Shown: positions 11,185 through 22,157, numbered from the stretch's first letter. The stretch: DNA of 64,000 bases from Ricinus communis (GCF_019578655.1 NC_063257.1:21266001-21330000); one strand, 5' to 3'. Translations and numbers: made by a program. Notes: generated from the sequence alone by a model not told the origin.

Positions 11185-12660
11185 TAATAAGCTATTTGTG
11201 TAGCTAAAATCTAAGGCAGTGAACCTATCGATGCAGACTAGCACAAATGGTGAGTATCAAGGTCGTATTCTCGGGAAAGGGTGATCCTAGACCTACTGCA
11301 GTATCTTATGTTATCTAACCTTAATAAAATCAATGAAGCTATTATGCTATGATTAAATGCGAACAAATGATTAACTAAGTGTCAAATAATCTGAAAGGAT
11401 TTAGGAAAACACTCGAAGGAAAAAGCAAACCCTAAGGGACCTAAGCTAGTTGGATTTTAGTGAAGATAAAGATTATATTGATTATCAATTGCAATTACCC
11501 GTGGACGAATTCTTAACTGAATTCGGTCTCCCTCTCGAGATAACCAAATTCCTAAACCTAATAACCTAAAGTTGGAATCTCTTCATAACGATCGATTATT
11601 CGATTAGCATTAAGGTTTAACCCGCCTCTATTAAGCTTTATTAATTCTTAATCCGGCTAGTCAATTACCCTTATTTCGAAGTGATTATTAATTAGTTCTT
11701 GCTATTCAAATTTCCAGTTACTAAATGAATTTCTCAATTACATAAAGCAATCTGAATACCACAACTCACAATGTCTCATGAATAAAGTGACTTCTCATTA
11801 ATAATGAAAGCAAGAAGAGACAAGCATCGATAATCAAAATCTTATAAGCATTAAAATCAATCCAAAAACATAGGAACGCCAATAGGTTTGACAAATTTAG
11901 TTACTCATACTGATAAGCAACACAAATTAAAGAATAGATTCAGAAAAGTAAATTGAAGGCATGTACACCCTTCTTCTTCAAGTTGGATGAAAAACCCTAA
12001 ATTCCTAATTCAGAATGATAAACCCTAATTTGCCTCTGGAATGATCCCAAATCTTGTCCTAATCTTCAATTTGATGTTAAAACAATTCTAATCCTTCCTT
12101 CAATATATGAAATGATCTTCTAAGGTCGAGTACTGAAGTCTGGAAGAAGATGGCTTAAGCTTGTATATGTGAAATCAAGTTAGAAAATCGAACCCTAATT
12201 CAGCAAATCATTTTTGCCTATATAAATCTTTCAGCACGGCCGTGGTTAAGCCCGTGCTGATCAGCACGGGCAGAGTCCAGGCCATGCTGGACCTCCGTGT
12301 TCTGCAACTCACGACTTTTTCCTGGCCGTGCCCTAGCTAATGCTGAGCCACCACGGGCTGTGGTGGAGGCCGTGGTGGCTTCGAAAACCGTGCCAAAATG
12401 GCACTCTTGAAGGGCAACTATTTGATGGTTCAGCACGGCCAGAGTCTAGGCCGTGCTCAACCTTGGAATGCTAGTCCTTGCTCAATTTGATGGATTCTTG
12501 TCTATAATTGCGCATATTTCCTTCGATTACTGATAATATCCCTCGATAATGACATGAAATGTGAAAGGAAAACACATGTGATTCTGGCATAAAATAAGAT
12601 AATTATGCACAAAAATGTAAATAATTGGGCATGTAAATATGTATAAAATGATGCATATCA
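11185..12660 (-). mobile_element. Solo LTR of family C in the CACTA element
   Basis: This 1,476-bp sequence matches the two LTRs of element C over its whole length and in the same orientation. It is flanked on both sides by the 5-bp duplication ATCTC (11180-11184 and 12661-12665). The terminal TG (minus: ...TTATTA end) is mutated by one transition at the left edge. No PBS or internal sequence adjoins it, so it is a solo LTR left by recombination between the two LTRs of a former complete element. Confidence 0.9.
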
Positions 12661-12671
12661 ATCTCCCTACA

Positions 12672-12775
12672 GTTCTCTAAATGCACATATGAAATATTTG
12701 CTCATTCATACGACTTATAACCCATTAAAGGTAATCGTATGAATCAACACATATTGCATAATGCATCTAGAGAAC
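12672..12775. repeat. Foldback of about 104 bp
   Basis: The stretch from GTTCTCTAAATGCA folds onto a right arm ending TGCATCTAGAGAAC. The inner arms ATTCATACGA and TCGTATGAAT also pair. About three quarters of the roughly 45 positions per arm match, leaving a short loop. It lies 12 bases from the solo LTR edge in CACTA sequence. It could be a small foldback element, an RNA hairpin or part of the CACTA leader. Confidence 0.6.
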
Positions 12776-13012
12776 AATAATAGATATTGTCATCTTTATA
12801 TATATGCATGAATACCCATACATCTGCCTAGTTGACATATAGATGTCACATTCCCAAATTGTCCAACTTAGATAATTCAGTGACCTCTCATTATCCAATG
12901 AGAGACACCAAACGAGTTACTAAGGCTACATACACTTAATTAATAGTGTATAGTTGTGTTCATGCTATTTTTATTTATATTGTGTCAATTACTAAAACAG
13001 AAGTATTAGTCT
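12776..13012. other. CACTA interior, no gene seen
   Basis: AT-rich sequence without a coding trace on either strand, between the foldback and the tandem repeats. Confidence 0.35.
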
Positions 13013-13378
13013 AAGCATTCTACTAAAAATTCGACAGAACCTCCACTATGCACACACGTGCTTTCCCCGTAAAACAATTTAATTTTAAACAAATTATTCT
13101 AACTGTTCAATTTAGCAGAATCTCCTTTATGCACACACGTATTCCCTCTGTAAAATGGGAATATCCTAAATAAATAATTTAATTTTGAATAAATTATTCT
13201 AAGTGTTCTACTGAGAATTCGGCAGAATCTCCCCTATGCACACACGTATTCTCCCCGTAAAATGGGTTCATTCTCCAATAAAAGATTTAATTTTAAACAA
13301 ATTATTCTAAGTGTTCTACCAAAAATTCGAGAGAACCTCTCTTATGTACAAACGTAATCCCCTAAAAATAGGTCCATT
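13013..13378. repeat. Tandem repeat, about 4 units of roughly 100-107 bp
   Basis: Four diverged units start near 13013, 13108, 13203 and 13308. Each has a TTCTACT..AAATTCG lead, then AGAATCTCCCCTATGCACAC-type sequence, then a CCCCGTAAAA core and an AATTTAATTTTAAACAAATT spacer. A fifth, isolated relative lies at about 6530-6590 within the probable TNPA-like intron, so the unit belongs to the CACTA element rather than to a later insertion. Confidence 0.75.
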
Positions 13379-13620
13379 AATAGCGTAAATAAGCACTTCT
13401 TTAAAAAGTCATATCATGTCATTCGCCCCCAGTTCTCCTCGGCTCACCAAATATCCGACAAAGTATAAAAAAATATATAAAACACAAAATAATAATTTTA
13501 ATAGCTTAAAAAGCACTTCTAAGAAGTAAACGTATATCCTTAATCCCCAATTCTCCTTAGGTCAACACATACCCGATAAAGTACAAACTAATATATAAAT
13601 TATGATATAAAAAAAATATT
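13379..13620. repeat. Two diverged units of about 120 bp
   Basis: Two successive units begin ATAGCGTAAATAAGCACTTC (13379) and ATAGCTTAAAAAGCACTTCT (13500). Both continue to a CCCCAGTTCTCCT or CCCCAATTCTCCT block, then CCGACAAAGTA or CCGATAAAGTA and an AT-rich tail. They directly follow the previous tandem array. Confidence 0.6.
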
Positions 13621-14560
13621 AAAATTTATAAGATACGAAAAAGAACACCTCAGAGGCTAAGTTTTCTAATAAACATACAAGCCAGGCACTACCCTTTCGC
13701 TACTTCCATAATGGAAAATAATAAAATGTTAGTGTAGTAATCTCTTAGATATGAGAAAAACACTCGTTAACAATTCTTTTTTACAGTTAGTTGCATTATG
13801 GCTTTTAGACTTTTAGACTCATAACTCAAACTCATTTATAACTCATGAGCTAGCCTGTAAACTAATTCTATAGCTTGGTGTTTAAATTTAAAAATAACAT
13901 ATTTTCCATTTATAATATTATTTATAGAAACAATTGTTAAATTTATTTTCTTAGTCTTAATTTTAGTCGATTTAAAAAACTGTTTGTACCAATTATTTCT
14001 AATTAATCAATTTGAAAAACTGTTTGCAACAACTGGCCCCCTCCCCTTCTAATTAATCAATTTGCACCAACTATTTATAACCCTTTCTTCTTCTTCTTTT
14101 CCTTTATTTTCTAATGATTTTAATCAAATTTTACCCCGTGATATATATTACTGATATTAATTAGACAATTACTTTATGATGTTGGCAGTAATTCTTCAAT
14201 TTTTTCTCTTTTTCTGTTTTTTTTTTAAATTTAATTTCCTTGATAATCATATGTTTCTTTGTTATATGATTGATAATGACACATTGTTGTAGTTTTAATT
14301 TCTTAAAATCAAAAGCTTAAATCAACAAAAGTTGATAAGAATTTGCAGCTAGCTATAGCATATAAGACAACAAAAAATTGATATTTTCACCTAATCTCGT
14401 TATTTGCACCTTTATTTAGTTTTTGTAGCCTCCTAAACCACTACGAATGAAAATTTTTTCTACCTACTGTCTGCAAACAAACAATAAAGAGTGAGAATCT
14501 TAAACCTTTTTTATTTTATAAACAACAATTAAAAAAAAGAAACCAATGAACCTGCCGTTG
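13621..14560. other. Long AT-rich CACTA interior, no gene seen
   Basis: No coding trace, RNA gene or terminal repeat found. The region lies upstream of the minus-strand transposase genes and may contain their promoter. Confidence 0.35.
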
Positions 14561-14790
14561 GATGGGGCACCGGAGAAAGAGAGGGCGAGTGCGAGAGAAG
14601 GAGTGTGAGACAGAACCATTGCAAGTGAGAGAGGTTGGAGAAAGAAAGTTAGAGAGAGTGAGGTCGGAGAGGAGAGAGCGTGAGCAAAAGACAGAGGGTG
14701 AGAGAGAGAGACAAAGAGGGGGAGAGAGACGACAATGGGGGTTAGGGTTAAGGAAGAAGAAAAAGAAGAAGAAGAAGAAGACAGCAGCTA
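14561..14790. repeat. GA-rich microsatellite stretch, ending in (AAG)n
   Basis: Dominated by GAGA-type purine repeats (about 14565-14730) and then AAG repeats (about 14755-14782). Seen from the minus strand this is a CT/CTT-rich tract, common in plant 5' leaders, which suits its position upstream of the CACTA genes. The open frame on the + strand here is a by-product of the repeat. Confidence 0.6.
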
Positions 14791-14922
14791 TCGTGTTTTA
14801 TTATTTAGCCCGTTGCTAAATTAAGTAGAAACAATAATCTCTTATGTCATTTAAATAATAAATTACCTATGGACTGTATCCATCGCTTTCTAGAAAATAC
14901 ATATAGCAAGACCCAAGTGCAT

Positions 14923-16461
14923 TGATGTGCATAGTTTTACACATGTTTGCTTGCATAGTATTGTGCATTTTCTTAGCATTTATTGTGTTTTTATTCCAAG
15001 ATCACCTGTGTTTTGTGTCTTTTCATATTTCAGGAGATTTTATAGGTCCATCATAAGTGTTCGAGCAATTTTAGATTAATCCCGGGTGAATATGGACGTA
15101 ATGAGAGGCGTTTGACCTTGTGTTGACTTTTGGAAAGTTAATATGGCTCGTGTTGGAGTCCGTGTTGAAATTTCAAGGCCTTGTAGCTTAAGCACCTTGA
15201 AGCAATACGGTTCCTGAGGGTAACAAGCCCTAGAGCACGGCCTGTGTTTGTTAACACGGGCCAGAACACACCCATGCTAGGATCAAGAGCACGGTCGTGT
15301 CGGTGACACGAGCCAAAACGCCCTTGCTCGATTCAATTCATTATGTCATTTGGAGACCAACAAGGTCCATGTTGAGAGACACAGGTTGAGAACACATCCG
15401 TATTTATGCATAGTATAAATTGAACGAGCCAAAGAGAGTTTCAGATCGGCGATTTTGACTTTTGATCTTCCATTATAATTTGGCTAGACATGTTATTAGG
15501 CATTTCATGGGGCTGCCAAGAAACTGATTCCACCTTGGAACTTCAAATTTGTGGTATAGGTTTTAGATTGAAGATTGAGGAGGAGTTTTAGAGCAAATCA
15601 AGGAGCAACTTTAAAGATCAACTACGGTATAGATCCAGGCTTTGAGCTGTTCATCCAATTCTAGGAAAAGGGTATATATGTTTCGATTTCTTTGTTCTTT
15701 CACTGTAATTGAATTCATATTTGTTTTAGACATGAACATGTGTAACTAGATTGGTTGAACCCATTGGGGTTTCTTACTATGTTGGCTTTGTACTAAATTG
15801 TTGAGATTGGTTGAGTTTCCTTTCTTGTATTCTCTTTGCAATTAATAATTAAATCCAGTTTTCTTTACATTGAATGTGTTAATTTCTGTTCATAGAATTC
15901 TTTTAAGAATTGAGAAATTCTAATTGAGTTTGGAAATTTAATTGGAAGATCAGGTTAATTTTCACTTAGAGATAAGGTTAATTAATTTGTTGGATTAAGA
16001 ATTAACAAAGCTTAATAGTGGCGAATTAAAGCTTAAGGCTAAATTAATAATCAATCATTAGGAAGAGATTCCAACTTTAGTTTCTTAGATTTAGAAATTT
16101 GATTGTCTCAAGAGGGAAACCGAATTCAGTTAAGAATCTGTCCACGGGTAGCATAATCGGACTCAATAATTTATTATCTTTTGTTTGATTGCCAAATAGT
16201 CTGGGTCCCTTTTGGGTTTGCTTTCTTGTCTTACTTGTTCTATTTACTCATTCATTTTCGCATTCCATTTAGAATTTAGGTTTTAGTCATTAGTAAATCT
16301 AGAAACCATTTATCATTAATTTTAGGCTAGATAATAAAGAATAAAGTAGTAACTCTAGGATTTCACTTTCCTGAGGGATACTATATTTTAATATTTGCCG
16401 TTGTGCTAGGCTATATCAATAGGTTCACTGCCTTAGTTGTAGTTGCATATGTAGTGCATCA
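14923..16461 (+). repeat. Element A 5' LTR
   Basis: Starts TGATGTGCATAG and ends GTGCATCA, 1,539 bp. It pairs with 55941-57462. The U3 part contains CACGG/CCGTG palindromic motifs (about 15220-15330); the second half is the block shared with families B and C, with an AGCTTAATAG stretch and GGAAGAGATTCCAACTTTAG. Confidence 0.9.
15414..15420 (+). promoter_or_regulatory. TATA box of element A 5' LTR
   Basis: TATAAAT in GCATAGTATAAATTGA lies after the CACGG-motif block and just before the conserved second half of the LTR. The same site is kept in the 3' LTR (56418-56424). It is a likely pol II promoter for the element's genomic RNA. Confidence 0.5.
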
Positions 16462-16467
16462 AGTTTT

Positions 16468-16485
16468 TGAGCCATTGCCGAAGAA
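16468..16485 (+). other. Element A primer-binding site (tRNA-Asp type)
   Basis: Six bases after the LTR, the sequence is a decayed version of TGGCGCCGTTGCCGGGGA, the complement of the 3' end of tRNA-Asp used by Athila elements. The differences are mainly G to A transitions. Confidence 0.65.
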
Positions 16486-16623
16486 CTGTTTGAAAACTAA
16501 ACTGAAATTTGCTATTTGTTACTTTAGCCCTTTTTCTTTTATGTTTTTGTTATTTACTTTTATTCATTTATTCATTCATTCATTTGTTTGGTTTGTTGCT
16601 GCCGTGTTCGTTTCAGGTAGTTT

Positions 16624-16835
16624 ATGACCAGGAGTTTTAATCCTGCACCAATAGGCCCTCTGCCCGAACCAGAGCAATCCCTCAGGCAGCTGAGGAAATG
16701 ATTAGACGTGGAAGAGGAGGAGCATATTAAGATTCCTGTCCATGCACTAGTAAATATGGGAGACGGAAACAACAATGTCGCTGAAGCAAACAGGATGATG
16801 TACGAGTTTGCTAGACCTTCCCTGGAGGGGAGGCA
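16624..16835 (+). pseudogene. Element A gag, N-terminal part
   Basis: The start ATG at 16624 follows the leader and opens MTRSFNPAPIGPLPEPEQSL, matching the starts of the gag genes of element C and E1 (MTRS-NP). One stop follows early. The frame continues through MYEFARPSLEG, where gag is cut at 16835 by B1. The middle of gag, including the capsid region, is missing. Confidence 0.75.
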
Positions 16836-18282
16836 TGATGTGCGTAGAGTACACACATCTAAATGGGGTTTTTAAGGCTGATTTTATGTACATTTGGATG
16901 TGAAATGGTCCCAACACTCACCCTATGCGTTTGTTTGTGTGCTTTAGGTCCAAAAGAAGTCAAAGAGTGATAAAGGAAAGAATTGGAGCAGAATTAGACG
17001 TCAAAGTTGCCGAAATAAGTCGAGTTCACACATCCCTAATCTGAACATGGCCGTGTTGGTTTTAAAACTGGCCGTGTTCCCAACATGGGCACCAAAATGG
17101 TCGTGTTGGGTGCATTTGACAACAGGAAAAAGATGCATTAAGGAGCACGACCATAGAGAGTAACACGGGCATCAACACTAGGCCGTGTTCCCAACAGGGG
17201 CATCAACATGGCCATGTTCGCGGCAGCTGGATGAATTAATTAAAAGAAAGAAAAGAGGGACATGAAGAAAAATGGGGGAGAATGTCCCAAACCCTAATTT
17301 TTCTCTCTCTAAGGGTTCTCTGAGCTGAAACTAAGGAAAAAGGATACTTGGAACAAGATTTCAATTGGATTCCCTTTAAAGATTGAAGATTGGGTGAGGT
17401 TCATTGATTGGTTTCAATTTGAGCAAGAGGAACAAGAATCGATTCAATTCGAGCAAGAGGAATTGGGGCTGTTTACTTTCATCCAATGGTGTAATCGGGT
17501 TTCTCTACCTTTACTCATTGTTGTAATTGAATTCTTGTAGGTTTTGATAATGAACATGTTTATCTAGATTGATTAAATCCATTGGGATTTCTTTACTATG
17601 TTGGCTTAATGTTATATTGTAGGATTGTTTGAGTTAGTTTTGTATTCTTCTTGCTTTCAGTATTAATAAGATAATGCATTATTCATGAGACGTTGTGAAT
17701 TGTGGTGTTTAGATTGCTTTATGTGATTGAGAAGTCCATTTGGCAATTGGAATTTTGAATAGCAAGAACTGGTTAATAATCACTTAGAGATAAGGATAAT
17801 TAACTAGCCGGATTAAGAATTAACAAAGCTTAATAGAAGTAGATTAAAGCTTAATGCTAATTTAAGAATCAATCATTAGGAAGAGATTCCAACTTTAGGT
17901 TATTAAGTTTAGGAATTTGGTTATCTCGAGAGAGAAAGCGAATTCAGTTAAGAATTCATCCACGGGTAGCATAATTGGAGTCATCAATCCTTTATCTTTT
18001 GTTTGATTGCCAACTAGTTTAGGCTCCCTTTGGGTTTGCTTTCTTGTCTGGGTTATTTCATTTATCCATTTACTCCTGCATCTCCCTTAGAACTTAGCTT
18101 GTAGCTATTAGTTAGTTTAGAAATTATTTATCATTCATTTTCGGTTAATATAACAAAGAACAAAAGAGTAACTCTGGGTTTTCACTTTCCCAAGGAATAC
18201 GACCTTGATACTCGCCATTAGTACTAGACTGCATCGATAGGTACAATGCCTTAGATTGTAGCTGCATAGATAGCAACCATCA
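16836..18282 (+). repeat. B1 5' LTR (B family, type 1)
   Basis: Starts TGATGTGCGTAGAGTACACA, ends AGCAACCATCA, 1,447 bp. It carries AACACGG/CCGTGTT palindromes at about 17040-17220. The second half is of type 1, the version shared with the 5' LTR of E1, the 3' LTR of E2 and the solo LTR at 47709-49185. Confidence 0.9.
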
Positions 18283-18288
18283 AGTTTT

Positions 18289-18306
18289 TGGCGCCGTTGC
18301 CGAGGA
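18289..18306 (+). other. B1 primer-binding site (tRNA-Asp type)
   Basis: TGGCGCCGTTGCCGAGGA, 17 of 18 identical to the tRNA-Asp complement and preceded by the 6-base spacer AGTTTT after the LTR. Confidence 0.85.
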
Positions 18307-18451
18307 ATGTTTGAAAACTAGAGTGAAATTTGCTATTTGTTAATTTAGCCATTTTTTTAACTATTTTATGGTATTTATTTATTTATTTATTTTTGTACAT
18401 TTCTATTTAGTTTAAGTTTATGATTCAGGTAGTGAATGATAAGAAGGTTCA

Positions 18452-19561
18452 ATGCTAAATTCAAACTCTTTGTATGACACGTTGGAAAATGGAATCAGGA
18501 ACCAAGAGAGTGCTAAGAATTGGGATACCCGTGCATCTTTAGAAGCTCGAGTGGAATCGTTTTGCAGGGCTACCGATCAACTCTCCACTCCTATCCTTTC
18601 ATCTCAAGTTTTTTGTGAATTTTGTTGTGGTTTACATTTGAGTAATGATTGTCCATTGTGGAGTGATTTTACTCATTGTTCTTATAACTGTGAACAGGTG
18701 AATTATACGGGAAGTTGGCCAAATGACTCGTATGGAAGCACCTACAATCAAGAGTGGAGCACTCATTCACCCTTTGGATGGAGCTTAGATGGCTAAGAAC
18801 CACCAGGATCTCAGCAACCACATCAGCAGCCTAATCTTGCACCTTCAACTCAAGATGAAGAGTTAGTGTCAGAGGAGCTGATGATGAGGTTCTTTACAAG
18901 TCTTAAGGATAGATTCCAAAAAACATAAAAGATACTTGAAGGTCAACAAGCCTCGATCGAGAACATAGAGCATCAAGTAGGCTTGATCTTCAAGTTACTA
19001 GCTGAAGAGCAATTGGGAACTCCATCAAACGCTACTGAATCTGAGGAACATTTGAGTGCCGTCACTTTGCGTTCAAGTGAGAATTTTTCTGGTTTATCTA
19101 TTATGTTTGATGATGATGCTTATGTGCAGGATGACTCCTTGAACATGGAGATAGAACCAGAAAAGGAAGAGGCAAACATGATTCCTCTGAAAGACTACCA
19201 ACAGGATCGTACAGTTGATGATGCTGAGTTACAGTTAGAGGAATTTTTGGTGGATTTTCCACAAGTCCCTTCGATGATGAAAGATGAGCACGAGTTATCC
19301 AATGAAGAAGTCTTGGAGGAGCTCGAGTTTCTTCTAGCAAGTGAACCAAGCCAAGGACTGGAGAAAACCATCGACATTCCTGAAGAAATTGCCCAACCGC
19401 CGATCCTTCCAATTGGTGAAACTCCAGCTTTCAAATTGGAAGAGCCCCTAGAGCATCATGACTACGTGCAAATATATGAGGAGCGAGTGTTGCCCATCAT
19501 ACTGGCAGCTTGCTTGACCGTCGAGAAGAGGAATTTGACGAATAATCCTCTGAGCGGATAA
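18452..19561 (+). pseudogene. B1 gag-like ORF without protease or pol
   Basis: A single frame of about 370 codons, interrupted by only two stops (near 18794 and 18926), each at a codon that is Gln in the E2 copy. It starts MLNSNSLYDTLENGIRN. A CX2CX4HX4C-type zinc knuckle lies near residue 50 (CEFCCGLHLSNDC), as in Athila nucleocapsid. It continues through RFQKT, LGTPSNATESEEHLSAVTLR (the gag C-terminal ITLRSG-type region), an acidic stretch, and ELSNEEVLEELEFLLAS, which in full elements lies between protease and RT. The gag capsid and the protease are skipped. The frame resembles a built-in fusion that E2 shares. Confidence 0.8.
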
Positions 19562-19959
19562 TTGAAGCCATTTTCTTAGAAGAAGGATGGATGGTCATCA
19601 ATCCCCACTATTTGCTTTTCACCATGAGTCCAACTAAGAAGACTCATGACATAAAAAAGAAGCGATGTTGGGAGGCACCCCAAATTCTATTTTTCACTTT
19701 TAATATCTTACCCTTTCATTGTGAACTTAGTTTGATTAGATTTTACAGTTTATTTTTGTTAAGTTTTATTTATGTTGAGTGTATGAGTTGAGGACTTATT
19801 GGTTGTGCAGGTGAGAAAGAGTGAGAAAGTGCTGAGAATCTCAAGTTTTGCAGTTTTAGGAGCTCAACACGGGCGTGTTCAAGACCGTGTTGCTAAACAC
19901 GGACCGTGTCCTAATTGTAGAAAAACAAACTTTAAGGGGACACGTTCAGAGAAGGTACT
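19562..19959 (+). other. B1 spacer with CACGG palindromes
   Basis: No gene. It begins with the sequence found after integrase in full elements (GAGTCCAACTAAGAAGACTC, then a TTGGGAGGCACCCCAA palindrome near 19669). At 19865-19910 it has several AACACGG and CCGTGTT motifs of the B type, just before the env-position ORF. Confidence 0.55.
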
Positions 19960-21516
19960 ATGTCCACCAGGCGAGGATCAGGAGTTTACAAAAGGAGGCG
20001 GACCGATGGTTCCTCTTCCTCTCGATCGTCAGGCACTGCACCGACTAGTTTAGGCCAAATTAGACCACCGTAGCGCCGTTGATTCCTACTTTTCCAAGGG
20101 CAGCCCACCTTCTAGCAGAGATACCAATCGATGAGGCACAAAGATTTGGGAAAGGGGGCGTGGGATAGGCGGCTAGAGGCCGTCGGACTTGCGGTGCGGT
20201 CGTGATATCTTGAGACGCCCCTATTTCAGCATTTCTTTGAGATAGTTGAACCAACATATAGGGAGTTGACTGTGGAGTTTGCCAGCACTTTCTTTCTGCA
20301 GAGCCGGTTGTGGGACTTTTGCAACCGGATGCGATCAGTTTCAGACTAGCAGAGCAGACTTTCACGATGAGTGTCAGTTTGGGGTACACTTGGGCTTGTG
20401 GACTGACGAGGATGTAGCTGGGGAGGTTTATAGTCGCTGTATACACACGCCAGGTGTGTTATATCCACAGATGTAGGCTGAGATTTCTGATGACACTGAA
20501 GAGTACAATGTCAGCCAGTCCAAGGCGTCTAACTTGCCTGTGGGACTGCGGTACTTGCATGCATTGCTGGCTAGGACTATCACTGGCAGGGGAGATAGCG
20601 GTGGTGTAGTTACCCAACCGGACCTGTTTATACTTCTGACGTGCATCGGCACGGTCCGTCGACATGGGATACTTGTTGGCCAGACAGATCAGTGCCTTCT
20701 GCAATAACTCAAAGAAGGTATTTTTTTTTGGGACTTACATTATTCGACTGGCTAGAAGCTTAGGAGTTTTGGAGAAGGCGATACCACATTTGATAGAGCT
20801 GGGGGTGATGGAGACCTTGGGACTTCCCCAGTTGGTTAGTTTGGGGATGGTGACTCGTAGGCAGGGTCCGCTAGGACCAAAGAATAGACTGAGGAGTGCT
20901 CTCTTGGCGGCCTTTCGGAGGAGGCGACACCAGGCCCTAGTACAGGAATGTTCCAGCCCCTTCTTCTGATATTTCAGAGTCTTCCTCCAAACCGTCTACT
21001 TCAACTCATTCTCGGTCTTTTTCAACTGTTCTAGGAGTCTCCCTAATTGAGTTTATAGAGCTGCAGCTTAGAGTGCAGAGGTTGGCGGAGAGCGTGACGG
21101 CACTTCATTCGACAAGAGGCCTTTCGGCAGGGACCTTTTATGACATCGGTGAGTTTGAGCCGGATGATGGCTCGGTTCTGAGGCGTGAAGGCTATACTTC
21201 AAGCCCTAATTGAGCAGGGAGGTAGGTTAGAGGCCTTTATGGCCAATGACATGTTTGATGATATTTTACTCTGGACTTTGCCCACCTCCCACAGGCCGGG
21301 TTCCAGCCTTGAGCCATTTGACATCCTCAGCGGATGATCCAAATTTGACCCTCCCTCTCCGTGAGCACCGCCAACACGGTGGCAGCGAGCCTCCTGGCCT
21401 TTGCTCCTACATGTGACACTACTTTCGACCCTCAAAGAGCAGCCACTCCTCCACCACAGACCAACCAACGCCCTGATATCCCTGATGATGCACCTTTTTT
21501 CACTCTGGAGCCATAG
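19960..21516 (+). pseudogene. B1 Athila ORF1 / env-position gene, frameshifted
   Basis: The start at 19960 opens a Ser/Arg-rich leader (MSTRRGSGVYKRRRTDGSSS), similar in composition to the start of the element C homologue. Frameshifted traces then follow the ATHILA ORF-1 family: GVHLGLWTDEDVAGEVYS near 20385, LPVGLRYLHALLARTITGRG near 20540, GDSGGVVTQPDLF near 20600, GYLLARQISAFCNNSKKVFF near 20665, RLARSLGVLEKAIPHLIELG near 20745 and RNRLRSALLAAFRRRRHQAL near 20890. The tail DIPDDAPFF ends at 21516. The protein's function is not established; it occupies the position of env in retroviruses. Confidence 0.75.
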
Positions 21517-22157
21517 TCAGGGCAGTATTAGCTCTTTTTCCTTTTTCATTTCTTATATTTTGTACACTGGGGACAGTGTGTCCTTCAAGTGTGGGGTGGT
21601 GATATTTATATACACTTGTTTTTGTGTTTTTATTATTTTATATATGAAATTCAGATCCTCTTCTAGTGTATATATCGCATTTCATTTATCCCATCTCAGT
21701 TATTTGTCTATTCTTTGTGCAATTTTTTTACAATATTGAAAATTTTTCACTTTGTTTCGATGCTCTTACTATTGACTTGGTTTGGAATTCCTATTTATGT
21801 CTATGTGATCGGGTAAAACCGATAGTGTTAAGTCTTGTGAGAGAATGTAAGCTATTTAGTTTGAGTTTTGCACTAAGTTGCTTTGGTTTATTTAATTCTG
21901 TTTTGATGATTTTTGCTTGGAACCTACTCAAAAAGCACACTTGTGAGAAATTGAGCCTCAATTATAAGCATACACTCTATATGCTTTTATTTATTTCGTG
22001 TTGAGAGTGCCAATTACTGTCTTTACTTTTAGAACTTGCTCGGTAATGCTTATGAGGGCCACAAGGAGAGTTTAACACTTTGGGATGATAGAGGCACTTA
22101 GGTTTGTCATTCTAGCCAAATAGCCTTCATTCGTTTATTGATTCTATAGATAACCCC
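21517..22157 (+). other. B1 3' non-coding region, truncated
   Basis: Contains the PPT-like motif TTCAAGTGTGGGGTGGTGA near 21584-21602, preceded by a small hairpin (ACACTGGGGACAGTGT). Next comes a conserved GGGTAAAACCGATAGTGTTA block near 21810. It stops at 22157 where element A gag sequence resumes. Confidence 0.65.

Larger units (their letters stand above)
16836..22157 (+). mobile_element. Element B1: non-autonomous B-family copy, 3' end lost
   Basis: The 5' LTR (16836-18282), PBS, a gag-like ORF, an env-position ORF and the 3' non-coding region follow in order. At about 22157, within sequence equivalent to 35055 of E1, the copy stops and element A gag resumes. No PPT or 3' LTR is present, and a target duplication cannot be checked. 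A deletion that removed the B1 3' end together with the middle of element A gag explains the junction. No trace of RT, RNase H or integrase lies between the gag-like ORF and the env-position ORF. Confidence 0.85.

Noticed and set aside
14562..14819. Open frame of 85 codons rich in Arg/Glu/Lys on the + strand
   Set aside because: It is a by-product of the GA/AAG microsatellite; no motif, and composition explains the openness.
17030..17230. Regularly recurring CACGG/CCGTG motifs as a CRISPR-like array
   Set aside because: Units are very short, irregularly spaced and confined to LTR and spacer blocks of plant retroelements; there are no constant repeats with unique spacers.
21401..22004. Two hydrophobic open frames of 112 codons in the B1 3' region as membrane proteins
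   Set aside because: They lie in the T-rich non-coding region that is conserved at nucleotide level in E1 and E2 but not as a frame.
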